Of a stretch of DNA of 64,000 bases, positions 27,415 to 37,019 are shown piece by piece. A model generated the notes under the pieces. The model saw nothing but the letters and a program-made list of their open reading frames with translations. It did no database searches and had not been told where the DNA came from. This stretch comes from Duganella rivi (lineage in GTDB: Bacteria > Pseudomonadota > Gammaproteobacteria > Burkholderiales > Burkholderiaceae_D): NCBI RefSeq assembly GCF_009857435.1, contig NZ_WWCK01000003.1, positions 372,001 to 436,000 on the forward strand, given 5' to 3'. Every line of letters begins with the position of its first letter. Position 1 is the stretch's first letter. The position numbers were made by a program, and so were the translations under genes.

Positions 27415-27940
27415 GCGATTTGCGCATCTTCGCCAGCGGGACTTTCACGTCCCCTGGCAAATCCAGCGCCATGTGTTCAATGATCTCGAAGCCGCAGGCC
27501 GCGTAGAGCGGCACGCCGGGCATGGTGGCGGCCAGTTCCAGCGTGTGGAAGCCGCCCGCCGCTGCGGCGTCGGTGCAGTGCTGGAGCAGCAAACGTCCCA
27601 GCCCTTGGCGCGCCGCCGATGGATCAACGAAGAAGGCGCGGATGCGGGCCGGTTCGCGCGCTGGATCGAGCAGCGGATCGGCGCCTTGCTTGGTGCGGTC
27701 GGCGCCGAACAAGGTGCTGCGCTTGCTCCAACCGCCGCATGCCGCCATCTGGCCGTCTTTTTCAATTACGAAGTAAGTCTGATCCGCCACGAGCTGTGTA
27801 TCCACGCCGAATACATGGCGCGTAACGGCTTGCGCCTGTTCGCTGGTATAAAACCCCTCGCTCAATTCGATGCCGGAGCGCTTGATCAGCGCTTCCATGG
27901 CGGGGATGTCGGCTTGCGTGGCGTGGCGGACGGAGATCAT
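27404..27940 (-). CDS. GNAT-family N-acetyltransferase
   Basis: 178 residues. The acetyl-CoA loop is RQGLGRLLLQHC. Strand and helix order (AFFVDPSAARQGLG, FHTLELAATMPGVPLYAACGF) is typical for the family. The start overlaps the nadB stop by one base, so it is translated from the nadB message. Substrate unknown; a link to NAD metabolism is positional only. Confidence 0.85.
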   Translation of the reverse strand: MISVRHATQADIPAMEALIKRSGIELSEGFYTSEQAQAVTRHVFGVDTQLVADQTYFVIEKDGQMAACGGWSKRSTLFGADRTKQGADPLLDPAREPARIRAFFVDPSAARQGLGRLLLQHCTDAAAAGGFHTLELAATMPGVPLYAACGFEIIEHMALDLPGDVKVPLAKMRKSLSR

Positions 27941-29553
27941 TATTTTCGTCGTGGCGGCGTGAGGATGGTGGGCAGGGCCTTGGCCAGGGTCTCTGGATAA
28001 TCGCGGCTGAAGTGCAGGCCACGGCTTTCGCGGCGCAGCAGGGCGCTGTTGACGATCAGACTCGCGACTTCAACCAGGTTACGCAGTTCCAGCAGGTCGT
28101 GCGTGACGCGGAAGTTTTGGTAGTACTCGTCGATTTCTTCCTTCAGCAGCGCAATGCGGTGCTGGGCGCGTTCCAGGCGCTTGGTGGTGCGGACGATGCC
28201 GACGTAGTTCCACATGAAGCGGCGCAGTTCATCCCAGTTGTGGGCGATGACCACTTCTTCATCAGCGTCGGTGACGCGGCTTTCGTCCCAATCCGGCAGA
28301 TAGGGCACTTCGCCTTTTTCCTTGGAGGCGATGTCGGTGGCGCAGGCGCGGCCAATCACCACGCATTCCAGCAGCGAGTTGCTGGCGAGGCGATTCGCGC
28401 CGTGCAAGCCGGTGCAGGCGGTTTCGCCGACGGCGTACAAGCCTGGCAAATCGGTGCGGCCATGCAGATCGGTGACGATGCCGCCGCAGGTGTAGTGCGC
28501 GGCCGGCACAATCGGGATCGGCTCCTTGGTGATGTCGATGCCCAGTTCCATGCAGCGCGCATAGATGGTCGGGAAGTGCTCGATCAGCCACTCGGCCGGC
28601 TTGTGGCTGATGTCCAGGTGGACGTAATCAAGGCCGCGCTTCTTGATTTCAAAGTCGATGGCGCGTGCTACCACGTCGCGCGGCGCCAGTTCGGCGCGTT
28701 CGTCGTGGGCCAGCATGAAGCGCGTGCCCGCTGCGGCGCCAGCTTCCGGCGGCAGCTTGAGCAAGCCGCCTTCGCCGCGAATCGCCTCGGTAATCAGGAA
28801 GGACTTGGCGTATGGGTGGTACAAGCAGGTCGGATGGAACTGGATGAATTCCATGTTCGACACGCGGCAGCCTGCGCGCCACGCCATGGCGATGCCGTCG
28901 CCGCTGGCGGTGTCCGGGTTGGTGGTGTACAGGTAAACCTTGCCGGCGCCGCCGGTGCACATCACCGTGTGTTCTGCGGCGAAGGTGTGTACCTGGCCGG
29001 TTTCTTCGTCCTGCACGTACAAGCCGTAGCATTTTGGCTGTGCGTTGCCTTTTTTGATCGGGTGCAGCTTGTCCGACGTAATCAGGTCGACCGCGCAGTG
29101 ATGTTCGAACAAGGTGATGTTCGGATGCGCGCGGACTTTTTCTTCCAGCGTGGTTTGCACCGCGTTGCCGGTGGCGTCGGCGGCGTGGATGATGCGGCGC
29201 TGGCTATGGCCGCCTTCGCGCGTCAGGTGGAAGCCCAGTTCCGCCGATTCGTCGCGGGTGAAGGGCACGCCTTGCTCGATCAGCCATTCGATCGCCTCGC
29301 GGCCATGCTCCACGATGTAGCGGGTGGCCGATTCGTCGCACAAGCCGCCGCCGGCGACCAGGGTGTCGTTAATGTGCTCATTGTGGCTATCGCCCGAATC
29401 CAGCACGGCAGCGATGCCGCCCTGGGCCCAATTGCTGGCGCCATCCTTGAGGGCACGCTTGGAAATAATCGCGACGGTTCGGGTCTCGGCCAGGTGCAGG
29501 GCGACCGACAGGCCGGCCAATCCGCTGCCGACAATTGCAACATCAAATTTCAT
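27940..29553 (-). CDS. nadB: L-aspartate oxidase
   Basis: 537 residues. FAD-binding [16 protein letters not shown] at the N-terminus, then the succinate-dehydrogenase-like core with [36 protein letters not shown] and [20 protein letters not shown]. This is the first enzyme of de novo NAD synthesis, producing iminoaspartate for NadA. It is transcribed toward nadC and away from the exopolysaccharide locus. The upstream region 29554-29707 holds tandem TCATA-type motifs (29599-29620) but I can assign no regulator. Confidence 0.95.
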   Translation of the reverse strand: MKFDVAIVGSGLAGLSVALHLAETRTVAIISKRALKDGASNWAQGGIAAVLDSGDSHNEHINDTLVAGGGLCDESATRYIVEHGREAIEWLIEQGVPFTRDESAELGFHLTREGGHSQRRIIHAADATGNAVQTTLEEKVRAHPNITLFEHHCAVDLITSDKLHPIKKGNAQPKCYGLYVQDEETGQVHTFAAEHTVMCTGGAGKVYLYTTNPDTASGDGIAMAWRAGCRVSNMEFIQFHPTCLYHPYAKSFLITEAIRGEGGLLKLPPEAGAAAGTRFMLAHDERAELAPRDVVARAIDFEIKKRGLDYVHLDISHKPAEWLIEHFPTIYARCMELGIDITKEPIPIVPAAHYTCGGIVTDLHGRTDLPGLYAVGETACTGLHGANRLASNSLLECVVIGRACATDIASKEKGEVPYLPDWDESRVTDADEEVVIAHNWDELRRFMWNYVGIVRTTKRLERAQHRIALLKEEIDEYYQNFRVTHDLLELRNLVEVASLIVNSALLRRESRGLHFSRDYPETLAKALPTILTPPRRK

Positions 29554-29707
29554 GATTACGTGGATGGAAAGACACTAAAGAAACATGACTATAGACCATT
29601 TGTCATAGGTTCGTCATAAATAGCCCTTTTGACGACGGGGATTGCGGGGCCTCAAGACGGTTTTCCACGGTGTTCCTCATGATGAAAGCTCTGACGAGGA
29701 GCTTATC

Positions 29708-31054
29708 GTGATCAGGATCTTTCATCATTACGTGTCCAGGGTAGCCTTGATGCTGCTGTTACTTGAGTTGTCGATTTTGCTCGCAGCAGCTGTCGCCAGC
29801 GCGCCTTTGTGGCCGGCCCTGACGTTCGCGCTGGTGATGGTGCTCAGCATGGGCACCTTGGGCATGTACCAGCATGACCAGTCGCGCGAGGATATCAAAA
29901 GTACACTGCTGCGGATCATGCCGTCGTTTGTGCTGGGCTTTTGCCTGATGCGGCTATTGGCCGGGCTGGATCCGGCGATGCAGCTCGGGCCTTTGGGCAG
30001 CACGGTGTTCCTGCTGGGCGGCGGCGCGGTGCTGCTGGCGCGGATGGTGGTGTTCACGTCGGCGCAATCGAGCATGCTGGAACAGCGCCTGATTATCGTC
30101 GGCGATGGCGCGATAGCGCGCGAATGCCTGGATTTGGCGGCGGGCAGCATGGGCTTCCATCCGTTTAGGGTGGTGGGCTTTGTACCGGTGTCCGGCGAAT
30201 TGCGCGCTGTGCCGCCGGCCATGCTGCTGCCGGCCGATCTGCCGTTACTGACGCTGGCACGCCGCTACGCCGCCGATGAAATCGTGGTGACGGTCGGCGA
30301 TAGGCGCAATGGCGCCTTCCCGGTGCGGCAGTTGCTGGAGTGCGCACTGGGCGGCGTGCCTGTCACCGACGCCGCGACCTTTTTTGAGCGCGAGGCGAGC
30401 CAGATTCGCGTCGATTCGCTGCAACCGAGTTACTTGATTTTCGGCGGCGGCTTCGATCAGAGCATGATGCGGGCGACGGTGAAGCGGGTGTTTGATTTGC
30501 TGGCTAGCGCTGCTATCGGCTTGCTGACCATGCCGGTGATGCTGGGCGCCGCGCTGGCAATCAAGATCGAGGACGGTGGGCCGGTGTTTTATCGGCAGGA
30601 GCGGGTGGGGCGCGATAACCGCGTCTTCAAGGTACTGAAGTTTCGGAGCATGCGGCAAGACGCGGAGCGCGACGGCCAGCCGCAGTGGGCGGAGCAGGAC
30701 GATCCGCGCGTGACGGCGGTGGGCCACTGGATACGCAAGCTGCGCATCGACGAACTGCCGCAGATGCTCAATGTGTTCAAGGGCGAGATGAGTTTTGTCG
30801 GCCCTCGGCCAGAGCGGGCGTATTTTGTGGAGCAGTTGTGCGAGCAGATCGCCTACTACAACGTTCGCCACGGGATCAAGCCGGGTATCACCGGACTGGC
30901 GCAAGTACGCTATCGCTACGGCGCGTCGGTGGAAGACGCGCTGCAAAAGCTGCAATACGATTTGTACTACGTGAAGAACAACAGCCTGTTTTTGGATTTG
31001 CTGATATTGATCGACACGGTGCAGGTGGTCTTGTTCGGCAAAGGCGGGCGCTGA
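29708..31054 (+). CDS. XrtA-system undecaprenyl-phosphate sugar transferase (TIGR03013 type)
   Basis: 448 residues from GTG 29708, preceded by GAGGAG; the N-terminus IRIFHHYVSRVALMLLL matches the family. Hydrophobic helices occupy about 12-115. The C-terminal sugar-transferase domain has KRVFDLLASAAIGLL, YRQERVGRDNRVFKVLKFRSM and GFVGPRPE-like SFVGPRPERAYFVEQL. It transfers the first sugar phosphate to undecaprenyl phosphate, starting exopolysaccharide repeat-unit synthesis. It overlaps prsK by one base (TGATG), the usual first gene of a prsK-prsR set. Confidence 0.9.
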   Translation: MIRIFHHYVSRVALMLLLLELSILLAAAVASAPLWPALTFALVMVLSMGTLGMYQHDQSREDIKSTLLRIMPSFVLGFCLMRLLAGLDPAMQLGPLGSTVFLLGGGAVLLARMVVFTSAQSSMLEQRLIIVGDGAIARECLDLAAGSMGFHPFRVVGFVPVSGELRAVPPAMLLPADLPLLTLARRYAADEIVVTVGDRRNGAFPVRQLLECALGGVPVTDAATFFEREASQIRVDSLQPSYLIFGGGFDQSMMRATVKRVFDLLASAAIGLLTMPVMLGAALAIKIEDGGPVFYRQERVGRDNRVFKVLKFRSMRQDAERDGQPQWAEQDDPRVTAVGHWIRKLRIDELPQMLNVFKGEMSFVGPRPERAYFVEQLCEQIAYYNVRHGIKPGITGLAQVRYRYGASVEDALQKLQYDLYYVKNNSLFLDLLILIDTVQVVLFGKGGR

Positions 31055-33033
31055 TGGAATGGGATGGCGCATCAGCGGTCGCGGTGTTTAGCCACGCTGT
31101 GGCGGTACTGGCCTTTGCCACACTGGCCGCATGGCTGCTGCGGCGCGGCCGGCCCGCCGTATTCATGGCCGTTGCCGCCGTCGCCACGGCGCTTTGGGCG
31201 TTGCTGGCGATCATAGCGCTGCTGTTCGCCGCTGAACCGCTGATGCTGCTGGACGCCCCCGAGGCCTTGCGCAGCGCAAGCTGGCTGCTCCTGCTGCTGC
31301 ATTTTTCCGGCGCGGGAAAGCGCGCGATGGCTGCCGCGTTGCTGTTGCCCGTTGCCTGCCTGGCGGCTGCCGCCTTGCCGGATGCGCCGCCATTGCTGCT
31401 GGCCGCATTGCATCTCGCCCTTGCGGTGCTGGGCATGCTGTTGGTGGAACACGTCTACCGCGCCGCGCCGCAGAAAGCGCGCTGGGGCATCAAATTCGCC
31501 TGTCTTGGCGTCGGCGCATTGTTCGCGTTCGACTTCTACCTGTACAGCGACGCCATGCTGTTTCGCCGCGTCCATCCCGACATATGGGCCGCACGCGGCA
31601 TTGTCAATGCCTTGAGCGCGCCTTTGTTGGCCTTATCGATGTCGCGCAATCCCACATGGACGCCCGGACTGCAAATCTCGCGCCAAATCATGTTCCATTC
31701 GGCGGCGCTGCTGGGCTCCGCGTTTTATCTCGTGGCGATGGCGATCAGCGCATGGTATCTGCGCTACGTCGGCGGCGCCTGGGGCGCGCTGATGCAAGCG
31801 GCCTGCCTGTGCGGCGCGGCCTTGCTGCTGGCCGCTGTACTATTCTCGGGGGCCATGCGCGCGCGGCTCAAACTCTTCATCAGCAAACACTTCTACCAGG
31901 GCCGCTACGACTATCGCGAAGAATGGCAGCGCTTCACGCGTGCGCTCGCCGACGACGCCGACGGCCTGCCCGAACGCGCCATTCAGGCGATAGCCGGGCT
32001 GGTGGAAAGTCCGGCCGGCCTGTTATGGCTGCGGCATGACGACAACGGCTACCATGCCGCCGGCCGCTGGAACACGCCGCTGGCATCGTCCGGCGAGCGC
32101 GCTGACAGCGCCTTGTGCCAACTACTGGCACAGCGAAACTGGGTAGTCGAACTGTCGTCATGCCCGGAGCGGCCTACATGGTCGGCAGACTTTTGGCTGG
32201 CCGTGCCGCTGATGCTGGAGCGCCGGCTGTATGGTTTCATCGCACTTGCGCCGCCGCGCACACCGCTGCAACTGAACTGGGAGGTACGCGACGTGCTGAA
32301 AATCGCAGGCTGCCAAGCCGCCAGCTATCTCGCCCATCGCGCCTCGGCGGACAGCCTTGCCGTGGCGCGCCAATTCGAATCCTTCAACCGCATGTCGACC
32401 TTCGTCGTGCACGACTTGAAGAACCTGGTCTCGCAACTCTCGCTGCTGCTGGTGAATGCAGAAAAACACAAAGCCAATCCGGCATTTCAGGACGATATGC
32501 TGCAAACACTGGCGAACTCGCTGGCCAAGATGAGACACATGCTGCTTAAACTAGGCCGCAATCAGGCGCCGGAAGCAGCCGCGCCGCTGCAACTGGATCA
32601 ACTGCTGATGCGCGCCGTGCAAGCGCATGCCGGTAGCGAGCCGCGTCCTGCGCTGCAGCTGCGGGCTGCCGGCATGACTGTGCTGGCCGACAGCCAGCGC
32701 CTTGAACGCGTGATCGGCCACCTGATTCAAAACGCCATCGAAGCCACGCCGCGCACCGGCAGCGTGCTAGCCCGCCTGCACGCGGCAAATGGCGCCGCCT
32801 TGATCGACATCTCCGACAACGGCCACGGAATGAGCGAGCAATTCATCCGCGAGCGCTTGTTCCAGCCATTTGTCTCCACCAAGACCGCCGGCATGGGCAT
32901 CGGCGTCTTCGAAAGCCGCGAGTACCTGCGCGAGATCGGCGGCCAACTAGAGGTCACCAGCGCGCCGTCCATCGGAACCACGTTCCGCGTAACGCTGCCG
33001 TTAATCGAGGAGTCAGAACATGGGCAAGAATAA
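31054..33033 (+). CDS. prsK: XrtA/PEP-CTERM-system histidine kinase PrsK
   Basis: 659 residues from ATG 31054 (overlapping the previous stop). About eight membrane helices fill residues 1-265. A GAF-like region lies at about 300-430. The kinase core has HDLKNLVSQLSLLL, NAIEATPR, DNGHGMSEQ and GMGIGVFESREYLREIGG. The fused multi-helix, GAF and kinase layout is that of PrsK (TIGR02916). It should phosphorylate PrsR, whose gene overlaps its 3' end by 14 bases. Confidence 0.92.
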   Translation: MEWDGASAVAVFSHAVAVLAFATLAAWLLRRGRPAVFMAVAAVATALWALLAIIALLFAAEPLMLLDAPEALRSASWLLLLLHFSGAGKRAMAAALLLPVACLAAAALPDAPPLLLAALHLALAVLGMLLVEHVYRAAPQKARWGIKFACLGVGALFAFDFYLYSDAMLFRRVHPDIWAARGIVNALSAPLLALSMSRNPTWTPGLQISRQIMFHSAALLGSAFYLVAMAISAWYLRYVGGAWGALMQAACLCGAALLLAAVLFSGAMRARLKLFISKHFYQGRYDYREEWQRFTRALADDADGLPERAIQAIAGLVESPAGLLWLRHDDNGYHAAGRWNTPLASSGERADSALCQLLAQRNWVVELSSCPERPTWSADFWLAVPLMLERRLYGFIALAPPRTPLQLNWEVRDVLKIAGCQAASYLAHRASADSLAVARQFESFNRMSTFVVHDLKNLVSQLSLLLVNAEKHKANPAFQDDMLQTLANSLAKMRHMLLKLGRNQAPEAAAPLQLDQLLMRAVQAHAGSEPRPALQLRAAGMTVLADSQRLERVIGHLIQNAIEATPRTGSVLARLHAANGAALIDISDNGHGMSEQFIRERLFQPFVSTKTAGMGIGVFESREYLREIGGQLEVTSAPSIGTTFRVTLPLIEESEHGQE

Positions 33034-34360
33034 ACTGCTGGTGGTCGAAGACGACACCGGCCTGCAAACGCAATTGCGCTGGAGCCTTGATGATTACGAC
33101 GTGATTATCGCCGGCGACCGTGAATCGGCGCTGTCGCAACTGCGCCGCCATCAGCCCGCGGTCATCACCATGGATCTTGGCTTGCCGCCGGATCCCGATG
33201 GCGCGGGCGAAGGCTTGGCGCTGCTGTCGCAGATCCTCACCAGCGCGCCGGACACCAAGGTGATTATCCTGTCCGGCAACCAGGAACGCGCCTTTGCGCT
33301 GAAAGCCGTCGCCATGGGCGCTTATGATTTTCATCAAAAACCGCTGGATGCCGACACGCTGTCGCTGGTGATCGCGCGCGCCTTCCACCTGCACGCCATG
33401 CAGCAGGAAAACCGCCGCATGCTGCAAATTCAATCCGACTCGCCGCTGGCCGGCATCATCAGCCGCGATCCGGTCATGCTGAAGCTGTGCCGCAGCGTGG
33501 AGAAGGTGGCGCCATCATCGGCTACCGTGATGCTGCTCGGCGATTCCGGCAGCGGCAAGGAATTGATCGCGCGCGGGCTGCACCAACTCAGCGCGCGGCA
33601 GCAGAAACGCTTCGTCGCCATCAATTGCGCGGCCATCCCGGAGCATTTGCTGGAGAGCGAATTATTCGGCTACGAAAAAGGCGCGTTCACCGGCGCGCAG
33701 CGGCAAACACAGGGCAAGCTGGAACTGGCGCATGGCGGCACCCTGTTCCTTGACGAGATAGGCGACATGGCGCTGGCCCTGCAATCCAAGCTGCTGCGCT
33801 TCCTGCAAGAGCGCGTGATCGAGCGCGTCGGCGGCCGCAATGAAATCCGCATTGATGTACGCGTGGTCTGCGCTACGCATCGCAACCTGAAAGCGCTGGC
33901 GGCGGAAGGCGGCTTCCGCGAAGACCTTTACTACCGCTTGAGCGAAATTGTGCTGATTATTCCGCCCTTGCGCGAGCGGGCCGGCGACCGCGCGCTGCTC
34001 GCACATCACTTCCGCAATAAATTCTGCGCTGTTGAATCGCGGTCGGTACTGGCCTTCAGCGCCGAGGCCATGGCGGCGATTGAAGCCTACCCATGGCCCG
34101 GCAATGTACGCGAGATGGAAAACTGCATCCGCCGCGCCGTCATCATGTCGGATGGGCCGCAGATCATGCCGGCGGATCTGGGGCTGCCCGATGGCGTGGA
34201 AGAAAACATCAATCTGCGCGCGGTGCGCGAGGCAGCCGAGTATCGCGTGATGGTGCAGGCGCTGGCGCGGGCGGATGGCAATATCGTCAAGGCGGCGGAG
34301 CTGCTGGGCGTTAGCCGTCCCACCTTGTACGATTTGATGAGCCACCACGGTTTGAAGTAG
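33020..34360 (+). CDS. prsR: PEP-CTERM-box response regulator PrsR
   Basis: 446 residues. Receiver domain with phospho-acceptor Asp52 in VITMDLGLPPDPDG. Central sigma-54 AAA domain with Walker A GDSGSGKE and the GAFTGA loop that contacts sigma-54. C-terminal Fis-type helix-turn-helix AAELLGVSRPTLYDLM. This is the PrsR layout (TIGR02915). It activates sigma-54 promoters of PEP-CTERM and exopolysaccharide genes. I looked for -24/-12 elements at 23581-23700 and 29554-29707 and found none that fit well. Confidence 0.93.
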   Translation: MGKNKLLVVEDDTGLQTQLRWSLDDYDVIIAGDRESALSQLRRHQPAVITMDLGLPPDPDGAGEGLALLSQILTSAPDTKVIILSGNQERAFALKAVAMGAYDFHQKPLDADTLSLVIARAFHLHAMQQENRRMLQIQSDSPLAGIISRDPVMLKLCRSVEKVAPSSATVMLLGDSGSGKELIARGLHQLSARQQKRFVAINCAAIPEHLLESELFGYEKGAFTGAQRQTQGKLELAHGGTLFLDEIGDMALALQSKLLRFLQERVIERVGGRNEIRIDVRVVCATHRNLKALAAEGGFREDLYYRLSEIVLIIPPLRERAGDRALLAHHFRNKFCAVESRSVLAFSAEAMAAIEAYPWPGNVREMENCIRRAVIMSDGPQIMPADLGLPDGVEENINLRAVREAAEYRVMVQALARADGNIVKAAELLGVSRPTLYDLMSHHGLK

Positions 34361-34969
34361 TCACTCGCGCCATTCACCGGCGGCTACCAGCTTGTGCTTC
34401 AATCCCGGCAGCGGGAAGCCCATGCCGTAGGTTTTCTGTGCGCTGGCGCGGGCCTTGTCATAGTCTTTGTTCTTCACGTACAGCAGGCCGAGATTGTAAT
34501 GGGCGGTGGCATTGTTCGGCTCCAGCCGCGCCGAGTGCTCCAGCTGTTCCAGCGCGCTGTCGGTTTGTCCGAGTGCCAGCAGATAGCTTCCGTACAGTGC
34601 ATGCACGCGCGCGTCGTCGGGCCGGTAGCGCAGGGCGCGGTCAAAAAAACATTCAATCGTGTAGCGCGCGCCATGCGGCTTGCGATTTCTGTCGCGCAGC
34701 GCAAGGCGCGACATGGCGGACAGCGCGCGGTGGTGATTGGGGAAGTGTTCCAGCGTGTAGCTGATGTCGGCGCCCAGCGCGCCGGTGGCGCCGCGCACCA
34801 GCCGCTCGACATTCGGCGTGAAGTGGAAATTTTCAACCACGGCCAGCCCTTGGCGATCATCGGCGCTGGTGTAGTCGCCGCCCGGATCGTGCTTGACGTA
34901 AGCTGGGCAATCGTCGGCGGCACCGGCGGCCGCGCAGATCAGCAGCAGGGCAAAAGCATATGGCTTCAT
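34361..34969 (-). CDS. Exported TPR-repeat protein
   Basis: 202 residues from the ATG at 34969, which has AAGGAGTCTCC ahead. Signal peptide KPYAFALLLICAAAGAAD. At least two tetratricopeptide units are recognisable: DDARVHALYGSYLLALGQ and NNATAHYNLGLLYVKNKDY. Its start overlaps the glycosyltransferase stop (ATGA), so it is the last gene of the leftward accessory operon. It may act as a periplasmic scaffold in polymer assembly, like other TPR proteins of exosortase loci. It converges on prsR with no gap. Confidence 0.8.
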   Translation of the reverse strand: MKPYAFALLLICAAAGAADDCPAYVKHDPGGDYTSADDRQGLAVVENFHFTPNVERLVRGATGALGADISYTLEHFPNHHRALSAMSRLALRDRNRKPHGARYTIECFFDRALRYRPDDARVHALYGSYLLALGQTDSALEQLEHSARLEPNNATAHYNLGLLYVKNKDYDKARASAQKTYGMGFPLPGLKHKLVAAGEWRE

Positions 34970-36198
34970 GGAGACTCCTTGCGTTGAACGCGATCCAGCA
35001 GCGCGGCCAGTTCGCGCGTGCGGTCGGCGCGCGAATGGCGCGCCACCACGACCGGGGCGGCGATCGGCGCGCGCTGCGCGCGGCATAGTTGTAAAAAGTG
35101 CGCGAGAGCGGCGCCGATGTCGTTGGCGGAATCCAGCCGAGCGATGGTGTCGATGCCGGCGCGGCGCAAGGCGGCTGCGGTATCGCCATCCGGGTGGGTG
35201 AGCGCCAGCAGCGGACGGCGGGCGCGCAGGTATTCATACAGCTTGGCCGGGATTTGATGATTGCAGTTGGCGGCTTGAAGCAGCAGCAGGGCGTCGGCGT
35301 CGAGCATTTCGGCCAGGCTTTCCCGGTACGGCAGCGGCGGCGCCAGTTCGATGATGTCTTCCAGGCCGCAGATCAGGCCTCGCAGGTAGTCGTCATGGCC
35401 GCTGGCGCGCAGCACCAGCCGGAAGTTGGCGGCATGGATGACGCCAGCATCGCGCAGGCCAGCCAACGCCGCAAATAGCGCGCGGGGATCGCGTTCCGAT
35501 GGGTAGATTACGCCGCTGTGCAGCAGGCGAAATGGCGCGCGGGCCGGGCGCAAGGGCGGAGCCGCGAGTTCCGCGCCGATGAAACTCGCCTCGTCGTAGC
35601 CGTTTTCGATCAATGCGATGCGGCCTGCGGCCGGCTGCGCAAAGCGCGAACCGAGATCGCGCACCGCACCGGGCGTGGTGCAGACCACCGCCGCGCTGCG
35701 CTGCATGGCTTGCTGTTCTATCCAGCGGTGGATACGGTGGCGGTACGGGTCGGGCGGATAATCGTGGTCGATCATGGGATCGCGCTGGTCGGCGATCCAC
35801 GGCAGGCCGGTCAGCCGGTGCAGCGTGAGACCGATTAAGTGCGCGGTGGCGATAGGGTAGCTAGACCAGATGGCGCTCGGGCGGTGCTGGCGTATCAGGC
35901 GCAGGCCTGCGGGAACGGCGCTCAGCCACCATGAGCTCCATCGATCCGGCTGCGCCAGCAGGCCGGGATAGCGGCCGCGCACGGACAGATGGCGCGCGGC
36001 GTCGAGCGCGAAGCTGCGGTGCGCCGGTGCGGCGGCCTGGGCGTCGGCATCCTGATAGGCATGCGGACTGACGCTCAGCACCAGCGGCTCCCAGCCGCAG
36101 CGCGGCAGGTGCTGCGTGAAGGCCAGCGTGCGCTGAAAGCCGCTGCCGCCGCGCATCGGCGGGTAGTGAAAGGCGATCATGAGGACGCGCTTTACCAT
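34966..36198 (-). CDS. Glycosyltransferase family 4-like
   Basis: 410 residues from MVKRVLMIAFHYPPMRGGSG; this N-terminus is the family-4 donor-loop region. A central segment (VVCTTPGAVRDLGSRFA, LIENGYDEASF) and the later IPAKLYEYLRARRPLLALTH, with the Glu of the E-x7-E motif, complete the GT-B pattern. It would add a sugar to the polymer repeat unit. Coupled at both ends: it overlaps hydrolase 1 by seven bases and the TPR gene by four. Confidence 0.87.
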   Translation of the reverse strand: MVKRVLMIAFHYPPMRGGSGFQRTLAFTQHLPRCGWEPLVLSVSPHAYQDADAQAAAPAHRSFALDAARHLSVRGRYPGLLAQPDRWSSWWLSAVPAGLRLIRQHRPSAIWSSYPIATAHLIGLTLHRLTGLPWIADQRDPMIDHDYPPDPYRHRIHRWIEQQAMQRSAAVVCTTPGAVRDLGSRFAQPAAGRIALIENGYDEASFIGAELAAPPLRPARAPFRLLHSGVIYPSERDPRALFAALAGLRDAGVIHAANFRLVLRASGHDDYLRGLICGLEDIIELAPPLPYRESLAEMLDADALLLLQAANCNHQIPAKLYEYLRARRPLLALTHPDGDTAAALRRAGIDTIARLDSANDIGAALAHFLQLCRAQRAPIAAPVVVARHSRADRTRELAALLDRVQRKESP

Positions 36199-37019
36199 GC
36201 CCGTATCCATTTCGCGCAGATGTCGGCCACTTCGTCGCGCCAGGCCTGGCGGGCGAAGGTGTGATTGGCATTGGGGATGATGGTTTGCTGGACGCGCGGC
36301 ATCGCCAGCAGCTTGCGCCAATGCGGGTGTTGACCCGGTAGCGCCATGAATTCGCGCGCGCCGAGATCCGCGCCGCTGAGGATAATCAGGACTTGGCCGC
36401 GAAAGCGCCGCAAGGCTAGATACAAGCGCTCCGGCAGCGTTTCAACTTGCGCCGTGGGTTGGCGCGCTGCGGTCAGCACGCGTCGGAAGGAATCGAATGC
36501 AGGCCGCAGTCCAAAGCGGCCTTGCCGGAGCTTGCGCCAGAAGTCGCGGTCGCGCAGGCGATGCAGGTAGTAGTGGCGCAGCGTTGTGCGGGCTTCGCCT
36601 TGCGCGGTGCGCACCCAAGGATTGGCCAGCACCAGCCCTGTGATGCGCGGGTCGCTCCACGCATGGAAGGCTGCGGCGGTAGCGCCGTCGCACAGCCCCC
36701 ACAGCACCAGCTCTTTCATGGCGGGCATGGTGGTGAAAAACTCGCCGATGGCGGCTTCCAAATCGTCCTGGATGTTTTCAAAGTCGCGCATATCGCCTTC
36801 GCTATCGCCCATGCCGCGATAGTCGAAGCGCATCACTGGCACATGGTGTTCGGCCAGGTGGCGCGCCAGCAGGACGAACTGGCGATGGCTGCCGACGCGG
36901 TATTGCGGCCCGCCGGTGACGATCAGCACGCCGCGCGACAGCGGTTCGTCCGGCACGTGCAGAATGCCGATTAGCCAGCAGCCCTGGCACCGGAAGCGCA
37001 GCACGCGTTGATGGGCCAT
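36192..37019 (-). CDS. Exosortase A system-associated hydrolase 1 (TIGR03100 type)
   Basis: 275 residues from the ATG at 37019. Alpha/beta hydrolase fold with GVLIVTGGPQYRVGSHRQF, RFDYRGMGDSEGDM and a nucleophile elbow LWGLCDGATAA with Cys rather than Ser. A late His lies in PNANHTFARQ. This is the Cys-nucleophile family that occurs only in exosortase A loci. The exact substrate is unknown; a thioesterase acting on the acyl carrier protein encoded two genes upstream is plausible. Confidence 0.88.
   Translation of the reverse strand: MAHQRVLRFRCQGCWLIGILHVPDEPLSRGVLIVTGGPQYRVGSHRQFVLLARHLAEHHVPVMRFDYRGMGDSEGDMRDFENIQDDLEAAIGEFFTTMPAMKELVLWGLCDGATAAAFHAWSDPRITGLVLANPWVRTAQGEARTTLRHYYLHRLRDRDFWRKLRQGRFGLRPAFDSFRRVLTAARQPTAQVETLPERLYLALRRFRGQVLIILSGADLGAREFMALPGQHPHWRKLLAMPRVQQTIIPNANHTFARQAWRDEVADICAKWIRAW

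Noticed and set aside
28012..29619. Long plus-strand open frame opposite nadB
   Set aside because: nadB matches L-aspartate oxidase over its length; the opposite frame has shadow composition rich in Ala, Gly, Val and His and no ribosome site.
29554..29707. Possible sigma-54 site upstream of the initiating sugar transferase
   Set aside because: Only one GG-N10-GC arrangement occurs, in a G-rich run that does not match the rest of the consensus.
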